DNA from: an uncultured Campylobacter sp.
Lineage (GTDB): Bacteria; Campylobacterota; Campylobacteria; Campylobacterales; Campylobacteraceae
Length of the DNA stretch: 8,401 nt
NCBI RefSeq assembly: GCF_938017705.1
Contig: NZ_CALIIS010000230.1
Span: 1 to 8,401, forward strand
Reading direction: 5' to 3'
The position numbers and the translations under genes were made by a program. The notes below the pieces were generated by a model that did not search any database, was not told where the DNA came from, and saw nothing but the letters and a program-made list of their open reading frames with translations. Positions 1-5,513 of the stretch are shown piece by piece; within the stretch, counting starts at the first letter, position 1; each line of letters starts with the position of its first letter.

Positions 1-88
1 CGCTAAATTCCAAAGCGGTCGGATAGCTCGTGTAGCGGGGTCCGGGACGCGAAAATTTCGCGTAAGCGTCGAAATCTATGCTATTCAC
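1..88 (-). CDS. hemN: oxygen-independent coproporphyrinogen III oxidase, N-terminal fragment (partial at window edge)
   Basis: Only the first 29 codons lie in the window; the rest continues past position 1. Read leftward from a GTG at 88-86, the frame gives a short leader followed by GPRYTSYPTALEF (residues 16-28), which matches the signature near the N-terminus of E. coli HemN. HemN is a cytoplasmic radical-SAM enzyme that decarboxylates coproporphyrinogen III to protoporphyrinogen IX without oxygen in haem synthesis. The CxxxCxxC iron-sulphur motif is outside the window. The GTG start is chosen because no ATG is available before the conserved block and AAGGCGG lies just upstream. It overlaps the stop of the DUF2603 gene by 8 bases, implying translational coupling. 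The same neighbour order is known in C. jejuni. Family call is strong; exact start is moderately sure. Confidence 0.88.
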   Translation of the reverse strand, partial: MNSIDFDAYAKFSRPGPRYTSYPTALEFS

Positions 89-563
89 GGCTGTCCGCCT
101 TGGTTTTGATAAGCTCTTCGATGTTGATGAAAAGGTTCGGATGCAGGCTTTTTACGCGCGAGACGACGGCATCGACGTCTAAGCTTAATCTTTTCGCACT
201 CGGATTTGCGCCCGTTAGCCTTCTGATCTCGTCCATACACACGATCCACGCGTCGCCGAAATCCACCGGCGTATGCTGCAAAATCGAGCGCTCAAGCTTG
301 AGATTAAAATTTTCCTGCATCGCGTTTTTGGTCGCGGCGATGAGATTTGCAAGCGATTTTATCGAGATCATCGTGTGCACTTCGTTATTTTCGTCGATGC
401 CGAACCACGGTTCCTCGTCGCTCCACGAGCCGCTTTTTAAAGTGAGTTTTTTCTCGTTGTCCTCGCCCTGCGAAATTTCAAAAACCGTCCTTTTCGAGCT
501 ATCCAGCCCGAAAAATTCGCTCGCTTTGTCGATCTTTTTTAGCGCTTTATCTTTTTCTTCCAT
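81..563 (-). CDS. conserved hypothetical protein, UPF0763 / DUF2603 family
   Basis: A 160-residue, charged, soluble-looking protein with no signal peptide or membrane segment. I assign it to the UPF0763 (DUF2603) family from its length, its start (MEEKDKALKKIDKASEFFGL) and its position between argF and hemN, where C. jejuni carries the corresponding gene. The family is essentially limited to Campylobacterota and has no established function that I know of. Visible features are a Lys/Glu-rich N-terminal helix (about 1-20), a central acidic segment with tryptophans (about 45-55) and a C-terminal part rich in predicted helices. The start is an ATG with AGGAG (573-569) five bases upstream. It follows argF by 14 bases and its stop overlaps the hemN start, so it is probably co-transcribed with both. 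A role connected to haem or arginine metabolism would be pure guilt by association. Confidence 0.75.
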   Translation of the reverse strand: MEEKDKALKKIDKASEFFGLDSSKRTVFEISQGEDNEKKLTLKSGSWSDEEPWFGIDENNEVHTMISIKSLANLIAATKNAMQENFNLKLERSILQHTPVDFGDAWIVCMDEIRRLTGANPSAKRLSLDVDAVVSRVKSLHPNLFINIEELIKTKADSRE

Positions 564-577
564 GCTTTCTCCTAAAT

Positions 578-1501
578 TTACCTTCTTTGATCCAACCAGA
601 CCATAACGCCCTTTTGCGCGTGCAGGCGATTTTCCGCCTCTGCAAAAATTTCATCCGCATGCGTTTCAAACACGGCCTCGCTCACCTCGTATCCGCGATA
701 CGCCGGCAGGCAGTGCAAAAAGATCGCGTTTTTTTCAGCCAGAGCCATTAAGCTTTCATCCACGCAAAAGCCCGCGAAATCGCGAATTCTTTGCTCCTTT
801 TCGCCTTCTTGCCCCATCGAAACCCAAGTATCAGTCGTCACGACGTTTGCGCCCGCTACGGCTTCTTTTATATCGTTCGTTATTAAAATTTTAGCGCCTG
901 AAATTTTAGCATTTTTTTGCGCCTGCGCCAGTATCTGCGGATCAGCTTCGTAGCCTTTCGGCGTCGCTACTCGCAGCTCAAAGCCAAGCTTGCTAGCAAG
1001 CATCAGCCACGAGTGCGTCATATTATTGCCGTCGCCCACGTACGCGGCTTTTATCTTTGGAGTTTCAATACCGCACTCCGCGATCGTCATTAAATCCGCC
1101 ATTAGCTGCACGGGATGAAATTTATCGCTTAACCCGTTTATCACCGGCACGCGGCTAAATTCCGCAAGCTCTATTAGCGTCTCGTGGCGATTTACGCGCG
1201 CCATGATTAGATCGCACATTCGCGAAATCACGCGCGCAGTGTCTTTGATCGGCTCGCCTCGCCCGAGCTGGATGTCGCGACTGCTCAAAAATAGCGCGTG
1301 CCCGCCGAGCTCGTTCATCCCTACGTCGAAGCTCACGCGCGTCCTTGTCGAGCTTTTTTCAAATATCATCGCTAATTTTTGATCTTTCAGATACGGCTTA
1401 AAATCTCGCGCCTTCGCCTCTTTTTTAATCTCAAAAGCTAAATTTAGCATTTGCAAAATTTCATCTTTGCTAAAATCGTTTAACGTAAGAAAGTGCCTCA
1501 T
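578..1501 (-). CDS. argF: ornithine carbamoyltransferase
   Basis: A 307-residue cytoplasmic enzyme that joins ornithine and carbamoyl phosphate to give citrulline in arginine synthesis; it normally works as a trimer. The carbamoyl-phosphate loop STRTR is at 51-55, HPVQ at 129-132 (usually HPTQ), the ornithine-domain segment DTWVSMG at 224-230 and the catalytic HCLP at 263-266. These place it with ornithine rather than aspartate carbamoyltransferases. The length is normal for the family and no key residue is missing. The ATG start overlaps the stop of the upstream Fic gene as ATGA, and its ribosome-binding site AAGGTGG (1512-1506) lies inside the Fic coding sequence. Translation of argF is therefore physically tied to the toxin gene. 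In C. jejuni argF directly follows hemB, so the genes between them here are extra. Confidence 0.96.
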   Translation of the reverse strand: MRHFLTLNDFSKDEILQMLNLAFEIKKEAKARDFKPYLKDQKLAMIFEKSSTRTRVSFDVGMNELGGHALFLSSRDIQLGRGEPIKDTARVISRMCDLIMARVNRHETLIELAEFSRVPVINGLSDKFHPVQLMADLMTIAECGIETPKIKAAYVGDGNNMTHSWLMLASKLGFELRVATPKGYEADPQILAQAQKNAKISGAKILITNDIKEAVAGANVVTTDTWVSMGQEGEKEQRIRDFAGFCVDESLMALAEKNAIFLHCLPAYRGYEVSEAVFETHADEIFAEAENRLHAQKGVMVWLDQRR

Positions 1502-1890
1502 TTATCCACCTTATCTTTTATAAATTTACTAAAAAATTCTTTTAAATCACCTTTCGTCATATCGCCCGCAGCCACCTTTACGACTATATCTTCCATCGCC
1601 GCATAAAATTCCTCGTCGTCCAAAACTATAGAATTTGCCGACAAAAACATATCGGCTAGCAAAATCGCCGTCCTTTTATTGCCGTCGGCGAAAGGATGAA
1701 ATTTTATGCACGAATGCGTCAAATGCGCGAGTTTATCCGCCATAGTAGGGTAATACAGATCGTTTTTTATATTCTGCAATGCGGACGATAAATAGCCGAG
1801 CGAAGTTTTATTACAGCCCTTGCTTCCGCCTATTTTTTCTAACATTTTATCGTGGATAAAAATAGCCTGATGCAGCGTTAGATATTTCAT
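1498..1890 (-). CDS. Doc-like Fic-domain toxin (death-on-curing family)
   Basis: A 130-residue single-domain Fic protein, the usual size of Doc. The Fic motif HPFADGNKRTA is at 65-75, with catalytic H65, acidic D69 and R73. At residue 72 it has lysine where AMP-transferring Fic enzymes have glycine (HPFxxGNGR); P1 Doc has lysine at the same place and phosphorylates EF-Tu instead of AMPylating its target. By analogy, this is predicted to be a kinase-type toxin acting on translation. The preceding 71-residue gene ends 10 bases upstream and is the likely antitoxin. Its AAGGA (1912-1908) is 17 bases from the toxin ATG, so the toxin probably depends on coupling to antitoxin translation. The stop overlaps the argF start by 4 bases. 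The cassette is markedly AT-rich relative to argF and hemB. Family call is secure; the target is inferred. Confidence 0.9.
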   Translation of the reverse strand: MKYLTLHQAIFIHDKMLEKIGGSKGCNKTSLGYLSSALQNIKNDLYYPTMADKLAHLTHSCIKFHPFADGNKRTAILLADMFLSANSIVLDDEEFYAAMEDIVVKVAAGDMTKGDLKEFFSKFIKDKVDK

Positions 1891-1900
1891 TTGTCTTTTT

Positions 1901-2116
1901 TCATTTATCCTTTAGGCGCTCAAAAACCGCCCTATTGCTCGGTTTATCCAGCTTTGTAAGAACGGCGCTAGAAAGCTCGCCAAAATTTTCTATATACTCA
2001 TCCCTATTTTCGGGTAAAATTTTAGCTTCAAATTTCATCTTTTTTGCTAGCTTCATCACCGCATCCAAGACGGCTTCCATTTCGTTACTTTTAATCTCTA
2101 ATGCTATTTTATTCAT
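1901..2116 (-). CDS. putative antitoxin of the Doc-like module, family not recognised
   Basis: A 71-residue protein directly upstream of the Fic/Doc-like toxin, in the usual antitoxin-first order. The sequence suggests a short strand (about 2-8), a lysine-rich helix (about 11-28), another strand (about 29-34), a second helix (about 37-55) and a charged tail (about 58-71). It does not show the N-terminal pattern of Phd/YefM antitoxins that normally accompany Doc, and I do not see a clear ribbon-helix-helix or helix-turn-helix motif. The C-terminal segment SNRAVFERLKDK could be the tail that binds and neutralises the toxin, as the C-terminus of Phd does for Doc; this is inference. ATG start, with AGGGG near the end of hemB a few bases upstream; only 2 bases separate it from the hemB stop. 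The antitoxin role rests on context alone. Confidence 0.7.
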   Translation of the reverse strand: MNKIALEIKSNEMEAVLDAVMKLAKKMKFEAKILPENRDEYIENFGELSSAVLTKLDKPSNRAVFERLKDK

Positions 2117-2118
2117 CG

Positions 2119-3093
2119 CTAGCCCCTGTTTAAAATTTCCGCGATCTCCTTGGCGTGATAGGTGATGATAATATCCGCGCCGGCGCGCCTTATGCCTATC
2201 ATCGTCTCCATCATCACGCGCTCATAATCGATCACGCCCGCTTTTTTACCCGCCTGCAGTAGTGAGTATTCGCCGCTTACGTTATATGCGCAGATCGGCA
2301 GCAGCGTGCGCTCCCGCAGATCTCTGATTAGATCCAGATACGCAAGCGCGGGCTTTATCATCAAGATGTCCGCTCCCTGCGCCTCGTCTTGCAGGCTTTC
2401 GTTGATCGCTTCAAATCTATTTGCGGGATCCATCTGGTAGCTACTGCGATCGCCGAAGCTCGGCGCGCTCTCCGCCACATCGCGAAACGGCCCGTAATAG
2501 CCGCTGGCAAACTTGCTCGAATACGCCATAATCGGTAAATTTTCAAATCCGCCGCGATCAAGCGTCTCTCTCAAGGTAGCGATAATGCCGTCCATCATGC
2601 CGCTGGGTGCGATCATATCCGCGCCCGCTTTGGCGTGAATGAGCGCCTGCTGCGCCGAAATTTCAAGCGTCGCGTCATTATCCACCGTCTGATGTACATG
2701 ATCGATGATGCCGCAGTGTCCGTGGTCGGTGTATTCGCAAAAGCACAGATCGGTGATGACGAGTAAATTTGGAAATTTAGCCTTTATCGCGCGCAGCGAA
2801 GTCGCGATGATGCCGTCCTCGCTTAGCGCGTCCGAGCCGATGCTGTCCTTTAGCGAAGGAATTCCGAAAAGTAAAATTTTATCCAAACCGAGCGTCAAAA
2901 GGGTCTCGCACTCTTTTAAAATTTCATCCAAGCTCATCTGAAATACGCCGGGCATCGAGGCGATCTCCTTTTTGATGCCGCTTCCTTCCACGACAAAAAG
3001 CGGATAGATCAGCGAGCGGGTTTGCAGATCGGTTTGTCGCACCAGATCCCTAAGCGCAGGGTTTATTCGTAGCCGTCTAAATCGTTTAAACAT
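2119..3093 (-). CDS. hemB: delta-aminolevulinic acid dehydratase (porphobilinogen synthase)
   Basis: A 324-residue cytoplasmic enzyme that condenses two 5-aminolevulinate molecules into porphobilinogen, the second committed step of haem synthesis. The zinc-site segment DLCFCEYTDHGHCG (115-128) contains C117, C119 and C127, so this is a zinc-type enzyme. The two active-site lysines are K194 (YSSKFAS) and K247 (MIKPA; the family usually has MVKPG). I start it at ATG 3093 because MFKRFRRLR is the common N-terminus in this group and AAGGA (3104-3100) sits six bases upstream. An in-frame ATG at 3129 would add 12 unrelated residues and overlap the likely promoter. It appears to be the first gene of a leftward operon leading through the toxin-antitoxin pair to argF and hemN. 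Confidence 0.95.
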   Translation of the reverse strand: MFKRFRRLRINPALRDLVRQTDLQTRSLIYPLFVVEGSGIKKEIASMPGVFQMSLDEILKECETLLTLGLDKILLFGIPSLKDSIGSDALSEDGIIATSLRAIKAKFPNLLVITDLCFCEYTDHGHCGIIDHVHQTVDNDATLEISAQQALIHAKAGADMIAPSGMMDGIIATLRETLDRGGFENLPIMAYSSKFASGYYGPFRDVAESAPSFGDRSSYQMDPANRFEAINESLQDEAQGADILMIKPALAYLDLIRDLRERTLLPICAYNVSGEYSLLQAGKKAGVIDYERVMMETMIGIRRAGADIIITYHAKEIAEILNRG

Positions 3094-3156
3094 TATTTTT
3101 CCTTTTTTAGCTAGAATTGCGGGATTCATAATATCACAATCGGAGTAAATTTAAGC
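3094..3156. promoter_or_regulatory. divergent promoter region between hemB and ribA
   Basis: Only 63 bases separate the two divergent starts, so both operons must be transcribed from here or from inside the neighbouring gene. On the minus strand TATTAT (3133-3128) is a plausible -10 box for hemB. On the plus strand CATAAT (3127-3132) matches five of six bases of TATAAT and could serve ribA. The two candidate boxes overlap almost completely. GGAG at 3142-3145 is the likely but rather distant ribosome-binding site of ribA. No clear -35 boxes are visible, which is normal for Campylobacter sigma-70 promoters. Confidence 0.4.
3099..3104 (-). promoter_or_regulatory. ribosome-binding site deciding the hemB start
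   Basis: AAGGAA on the minus strand, five to six bases before the ATG at 3093. The upstream in-frame ATG at 3129 has no comparable site, so this favours the 324-residue HemB. Confidence 0.7.
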
Positions 3157-3717
3157 ATGGATATAAAAATTTCAGAGGTCGCAAATCTCCCCTCCCGCTT
3201 CGGAAGCTTCCGCATTCAGTCGTTTAAGCAAGGCGAGAAAGAGCATCTAGTGATATTTAAGCAACCTTTGGAGGGCGCCGTAAACGTGCGGATCCACTCG
3301 GAGTGCCTTACCGGCGATGCGATCGGCAGCCTAAAGTGCGACTGCGGCGAACAGCTCGAAGCGAGCCTAAAATATATCGAAGAGCACGGCGGCATGGTGA
3401 TCTATCTGCGTCAAGAGGGGCGCAATATCGGGCTTTTTAATAAAATCAACGCCTACGCGCTGCAAGATCAGGGGCTCGATACGATCGAAGCAAACCATCA
3501 GCTAGGCTTCAAAGCGGACGAGCGAACCTATGAGATCGTGGATTTCATACTCGCTCATTTTGGAATTTCGCGCATAAATCTGCTTACGAACAACCCGCAA
3601 AAGCTGCACGATCTGAAAGTAGAAGTGGTCGCGCGCGTGCCGATCATCATCACGCCTAATAAATTTAATGAAAACTATCTGCGCGTCAAAAAAGAGCAGA
3701 TGGGGCATCTGCTGTGA
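3157..3717 (+). CDS. ribA: GTP cyclohydrolase II
   Basis: A 186-residue cytoplasmic enzyme that opens GTP to 2,5-diamino-6-ribosylamino-pyrimidinone phosphate, formate and pyrophosphate, the first step of riboflavin synthesis. The three zinc cysteines are C50, C61 and C63 in HSECLTGDAIGSLKCDCG (47-64). The nucleotide-binding and catalytic region covers LRQEGRNIGL (84-93) and LQDQGLDTIEANHQLGF (102-118), followed by LLTNNPQKL, all typical of RibA. N90 replaces the glycine commonly seen in EGRGIGL. It is a stand-alone RibA with no fused dihydroxybutanone-phosphate synthase domain; the length is near the family norm. It is the first gene of a rightward operon and its stop overlaps the GTG start of rsmG. 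C. jejuni has ribA in the same place beside hemB. Confidence 0.95.
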   Translation: MDIKISEVANLPSRFGSFRIQSFKQGEKEHLVIFKQPLEGAVNVRIHSECLTGDAIGSLKCDCGEQLEASLKYIEEHGGMVIYLRQEGRNIGLFNKINAYALQDQGLDTIEANHQLGFKADERTYEIVDFILAHFGISRINLLTNNPQKLHDLKVEVVARVPIIITPNKFNENYLRVKKEQMGHLL

Positions 3718-4292
3718 AGCTTGCGCCGGACGAAAGCTTTAACGAGCAGGTCGCTAAATTTAAAGCCTGCCTGCAAAAATTTAACCGCGTCCATAGCCTC
3801 ACGAATTACGATGATTTGGACGCGGTGGTGCGCGACAGCCTAAGCGGAGCGAATTTCATACCGCGCTATCCGCGCATCGCGTGCGACATCGGCTCGGGAG
3901 CGGGCTTTCCGGGGATTTTTTTGGCGCTTGCGCTGCCGCTGTGCGAGTGGCATCTGTTTGAGCCAAATCAAAAAAAAGCGGCGTTTCTAACCTACGCGAA
4001 AGTTAGCCTCGTTCTAGCTAACGTAAAAATCCACGCCGAGCGCGTGCAAGACGGCGCAAAGCTACGCGCCGATCTGATAAGCTCGCGGGCGCTAATGAGC
4101 GCGCGAAATTTAATTGAAATTTGCCGCGGCTTTTACGATGAAAACACTACGTTTTTGCTCTACAAGGGCTCAGGCGCAGAGGCGGAAGCGGCGGAATTCC
4201 GCAAGGAATTTGCAAGCGCGCGCTGCGAAATTTTTAGCGGCGAAAACGCTTTGAAAAATAGAAAATTTTTAGTGATCAAAGGGGTGAAATAA
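3714..4292 (+). CDS. rsmG: 16S rRNA (guanine-527-N7) methyltransferase RsmG (GidB)
   Basis: A 192-residue class I SAM-dependent methyltransferase that modifies G527 of 16S rRNA; loss of this enzyme gives low-level streptomycin resistance in several bacteria. The SAM-binding loop DIGSGAGFPGI is at 58-68, the acidic residue E83 in LFEPNQKK is at the usual ribose-contact position, and the conserved SRA is at 124-126. An N-terminal HSLT segment (27-30) corresponds to the family's conserved HxLT. The start is GTG at 3714, overlapping the ribA stop as GTGA, which explains why no separate ribosome-binding site is evident. The stop overlaps the next ATG by one base (TAATG). It is slightly shorter than E. 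coli RsmG but no motif is missing. The neighbours match C. jejuni Cj0996-Cj0997. Confidence 0.93.
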   Translation: MKLAPDESFNEQVAKFKACLQKFNRVHSLTNYDDLDAVVRDSLSGANFIPRYPRIACDIGSGAGFPGIFLALALPLCEWHLFEPNQKKAAFLTYAKVSLVLANVKIHAERVQDGAKLRADLISSRALMSARNLIEICRGFYDENTTFLLYKGSGAEAEAAEFRKEFASARCEIFSGENALKNRKFLVIKGVK

Positions 4293-4498
4293 TGGGAAAA
4301 ATTCTAGCCGTTGCCGTTATCGCGGCGCTCATATATTTTTTGATAGTGCCTAGATTTCGCATAAAGAAAAAGGACGATGCGACCGAGCTTTTGGCGTGCG
4401 ACGAGTGCGGGACGTACTTTAGCAGCGACGAGCTTGCTCTGCGCGATAAAAAACGCCTTTGCAAATCCTGCGAAGCCAAACTAAGGGGCGGCAAATGA
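4292..4498 (+). CDS. small membrane-anchored zinc-ribbon protein, PP0621-like
   Basis: A 68-residue protein with one N-terminal hydrophobic segment (about 4-20), a basic stretch (RFRIKKK, 21-27) and a compact C-terminal metal-binding domain. The cysteines form two pairs, C36-x2-C39 and C57-x2-C60, the spacing of a small zinc ribbon. The positive-inside pattern places the zinc ribbon in the cytoplasm. Layout and length resemble the PP0621 family, whose function is unknown to me; I assign this from the architecture. Its start overlaps the rsmG stop by one base and its stop overlaps the next ATG by four, so it is translated with both. A role at the membrane in recruiting a partner or RNA is possible but unsupported. 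Confidence 0.82.
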   Translation: MGKILAVAVIAALIYFLIVPRFRIKKKDDATELLACDECGTYFSSDELALRDKKRLCKSCEAKLRGGK

Positions 4499-5037
4499 TC
4501 ATCCTAGGCCACGCGCTCGTGCCCTACGAGCCGCTGTATCTCATCAAAAACGGCGACGAAGTTTTCAAATACGACAATCTGCTCTTTAAATTTAACGACA
4601 GGCTCATCGCCGCCGCACAAAAGGCGCAGAAAAAATTTAGCGTTATTACGAACGATATAAATGAAATTTTGCTCGCAAACGGCGCAGGCGCGCGCTTCAT
4701 CATCGTGGATAAAAAATCCGCCGCGGCCGCACAAAAGCTAGCCAATGATTATCTTTTCGACGCCAAGATTGCGATGTTTATCGGCTCTGCGCGGGCGTTA
4801 AAAGGCCTAGCCGAGCTCGGAATCGATGCGGCGATCTTTAAAGACGCGATCGCAAACGCGCCCAAATCGCTACTTGCAAGCATCGGAGATAGCGTAGGCT
4901 CGAAATTTCACTTCGGGCTTCCGAAAAAAGATGAAATTTTCGGCGGCGCGCAAAAGCTCGCGGATAAAATTTCGGCTCTGGATAAAAAGCTAAGCGCGCC
5001 CGCAGCTGGTAAAAATGACGATATTTGGAAAAAATAG
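4495..5037 (+). CDS. conserved hypothetical protein, predicted alpha/beta fold
   Basis: A 180-residue soluble protein without signal peptide or membrane segments; I do not recognise a characterised family. I start it at ATG 4495, which overlaps the preceding stop as ATGA and gives MIILGHALVPYEPLYLI. A longer frame from 4459 would lie inside the zinc-ribbon gene. Residues about 45-115 alternate short strands and helices (KFSVITND, then INEILLANGAG, ARFIIVDK, AAAAQKLANDYLFDAK, IAMFIG, LKGLAELGIDAAIFKDAI), suggesting a Rossmann- or flavodoxin-like core. No nucleotide-binding glycine loop or catalytic signature is evident. The C-terminal 60 residues are lysine/alanine-rich and end in a probably disordered tail. 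It closes the ribA-rsmG operon and is followed by the repeat-bearing intergenic stretch. Real gene by coupling and codon pattern; function unknown. Confidence 0.8.
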   Translation: MIILGHALVPYEPLYLIKNGDEVFKYDNLLFKFNDRLIAAAQKAQKKFSVITNDINEILLANGAGARFIIVDKKSAAAAQKLANDYLFDAKIAMFIGSARALKGLAELGIDAAIFKDAIANAPKSLLASIGDSVGSKFHFGLPKKDEIFGGAQKLADKISALDKKLSAPAAGKNDDIWKK

Positions 5038-5089
5038 CAAAATCCTAAGCGAATTTGTTCGCGGGTATAAAATTCCTATGACTTATGCA

Positions 5090-5440
5090 AATTAAAATTC
5101 CGCGCATATAATTTTGCTTAGCCTCGCGGCTTAGAATTTAACGCGAATTTCACCCGCTTACGCGGATCGGAATTCTACGCGGAATTTTGCCCTCTTTCGT
5201 AAATTATAATTCTGCGCGAAATCTCACGCGTCCTCTGCAAAATTTTCTCGCTTACTCAATTTAAAATTTTACCCGCTCGGATAGATTTAAATTTTACGTA
5301 GAATTCCGCCTGTCCTCGCGGCAAGAAATTTCAAATAAAATTCCGAACCTGCCTAAGCTTCATAGAATTTCGCGCAAAATTTACCCGCAGAGATGATATA
5401 AATTCCTAGCCATTGTTTTAAATTTTACTCGCGTTTTAGC
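5090..5440. repeat. degenerate tandem array, period about 37 bases, in a gene-free stretch
   Basis: The 476 bases between the hypothetical gene and the CLC gene (5038-5513) hold no ORF I would call. Most of the stretch is periodic. AATT cores occur at 5096, 5110, 5135, 5146, 5171, 5183, 5208, 5241, 5258, 5265, 5290, 5302, 5327, 5339, 5366, 5378 and 5401. Their spacings alternate near 25 and 12, which gives a unit of roughly 35-39 bases repeated about eight to nine times, with one irregular stretch around 5241-5265. A typical unit reads AATTTnACGCG, then AATTTCACCCGC, then a GCGG-containing end. Several units can form small CCGC/GCGG hairpins. Unit length is not a multiple of three and stops occur in all frames, so it is not a coding repeat. 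Copies are strongly diverged. Confidence 0.65.
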
Positions 5441-5484
5441 TGCTTTTATACGCATGATAAGGATTTTTTAAAGCTAAAATTTTA

Positions 5485-5490
5485 TATAAT
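5485..5490 (+). promoter_or_regulatory. -10 box of the CLC gene
   Basis: A perfect TATAAT, 23 bases before the TTG start, preceded by a T/A-rich stretch (about 5463-5484) as is usual for Campylobacter sigma-70 promoters lacking a conserved -35 box. It lies just beyond the repeat array. Confidence 0.6.
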
Positions 5491-5503
5491 TATGCGTTTC
5501 AAA

Positions 5504-5507
5504 AAGG
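5504..5507 (+). promoter_or_regulatory. ribosome-binding site supporting a TTG start
   Basis: AAGG within AAAAAGG, six bases before TTG 5514. It supports the TTG rather than the internal ATG at codon 16, which would cut into the first membrane helix. Confidence 0.55.
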
Positions 5508-5513
5508 CATATT

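Noticed and set aside
100..606. 168-codon plus-strand frame opposite the DUF2603 gene
   Set aside because: It is the antisense of a gene with a good ribosome-binding site and family assignment, and its translation shows no family features.
3094..3129. Longer HemB beginning at the ATG at 3129
   Set aside because: The extra 12 residues are not part of the family, no ribosome-binding site precedes that ATG, and it overlaps the likely -10 region; AAGGA before 3093 fits better.
4459..4494. Longer form of the 180-residue protein beginning inside the zinc-ribbon gene
   Set aside because: It would overlap the preceding gene by 40 bases, whereas the ATG at 4495 gives the ATGA junction seen through the operon.
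5049..5062. Hairpin GCGAA-TTTG-TTCGC after the 180-residue gene as a terminator
   Set aside because: Only five base pairs and no T-run follows; a similar imperfect hairpin at 5117-5134 also lacks a T-tract.
5090..5440. CRISPR array
   Set aside because: The units abut without unique spacers of constant length, copies are strongly diverged, and no cas genes are nearby.
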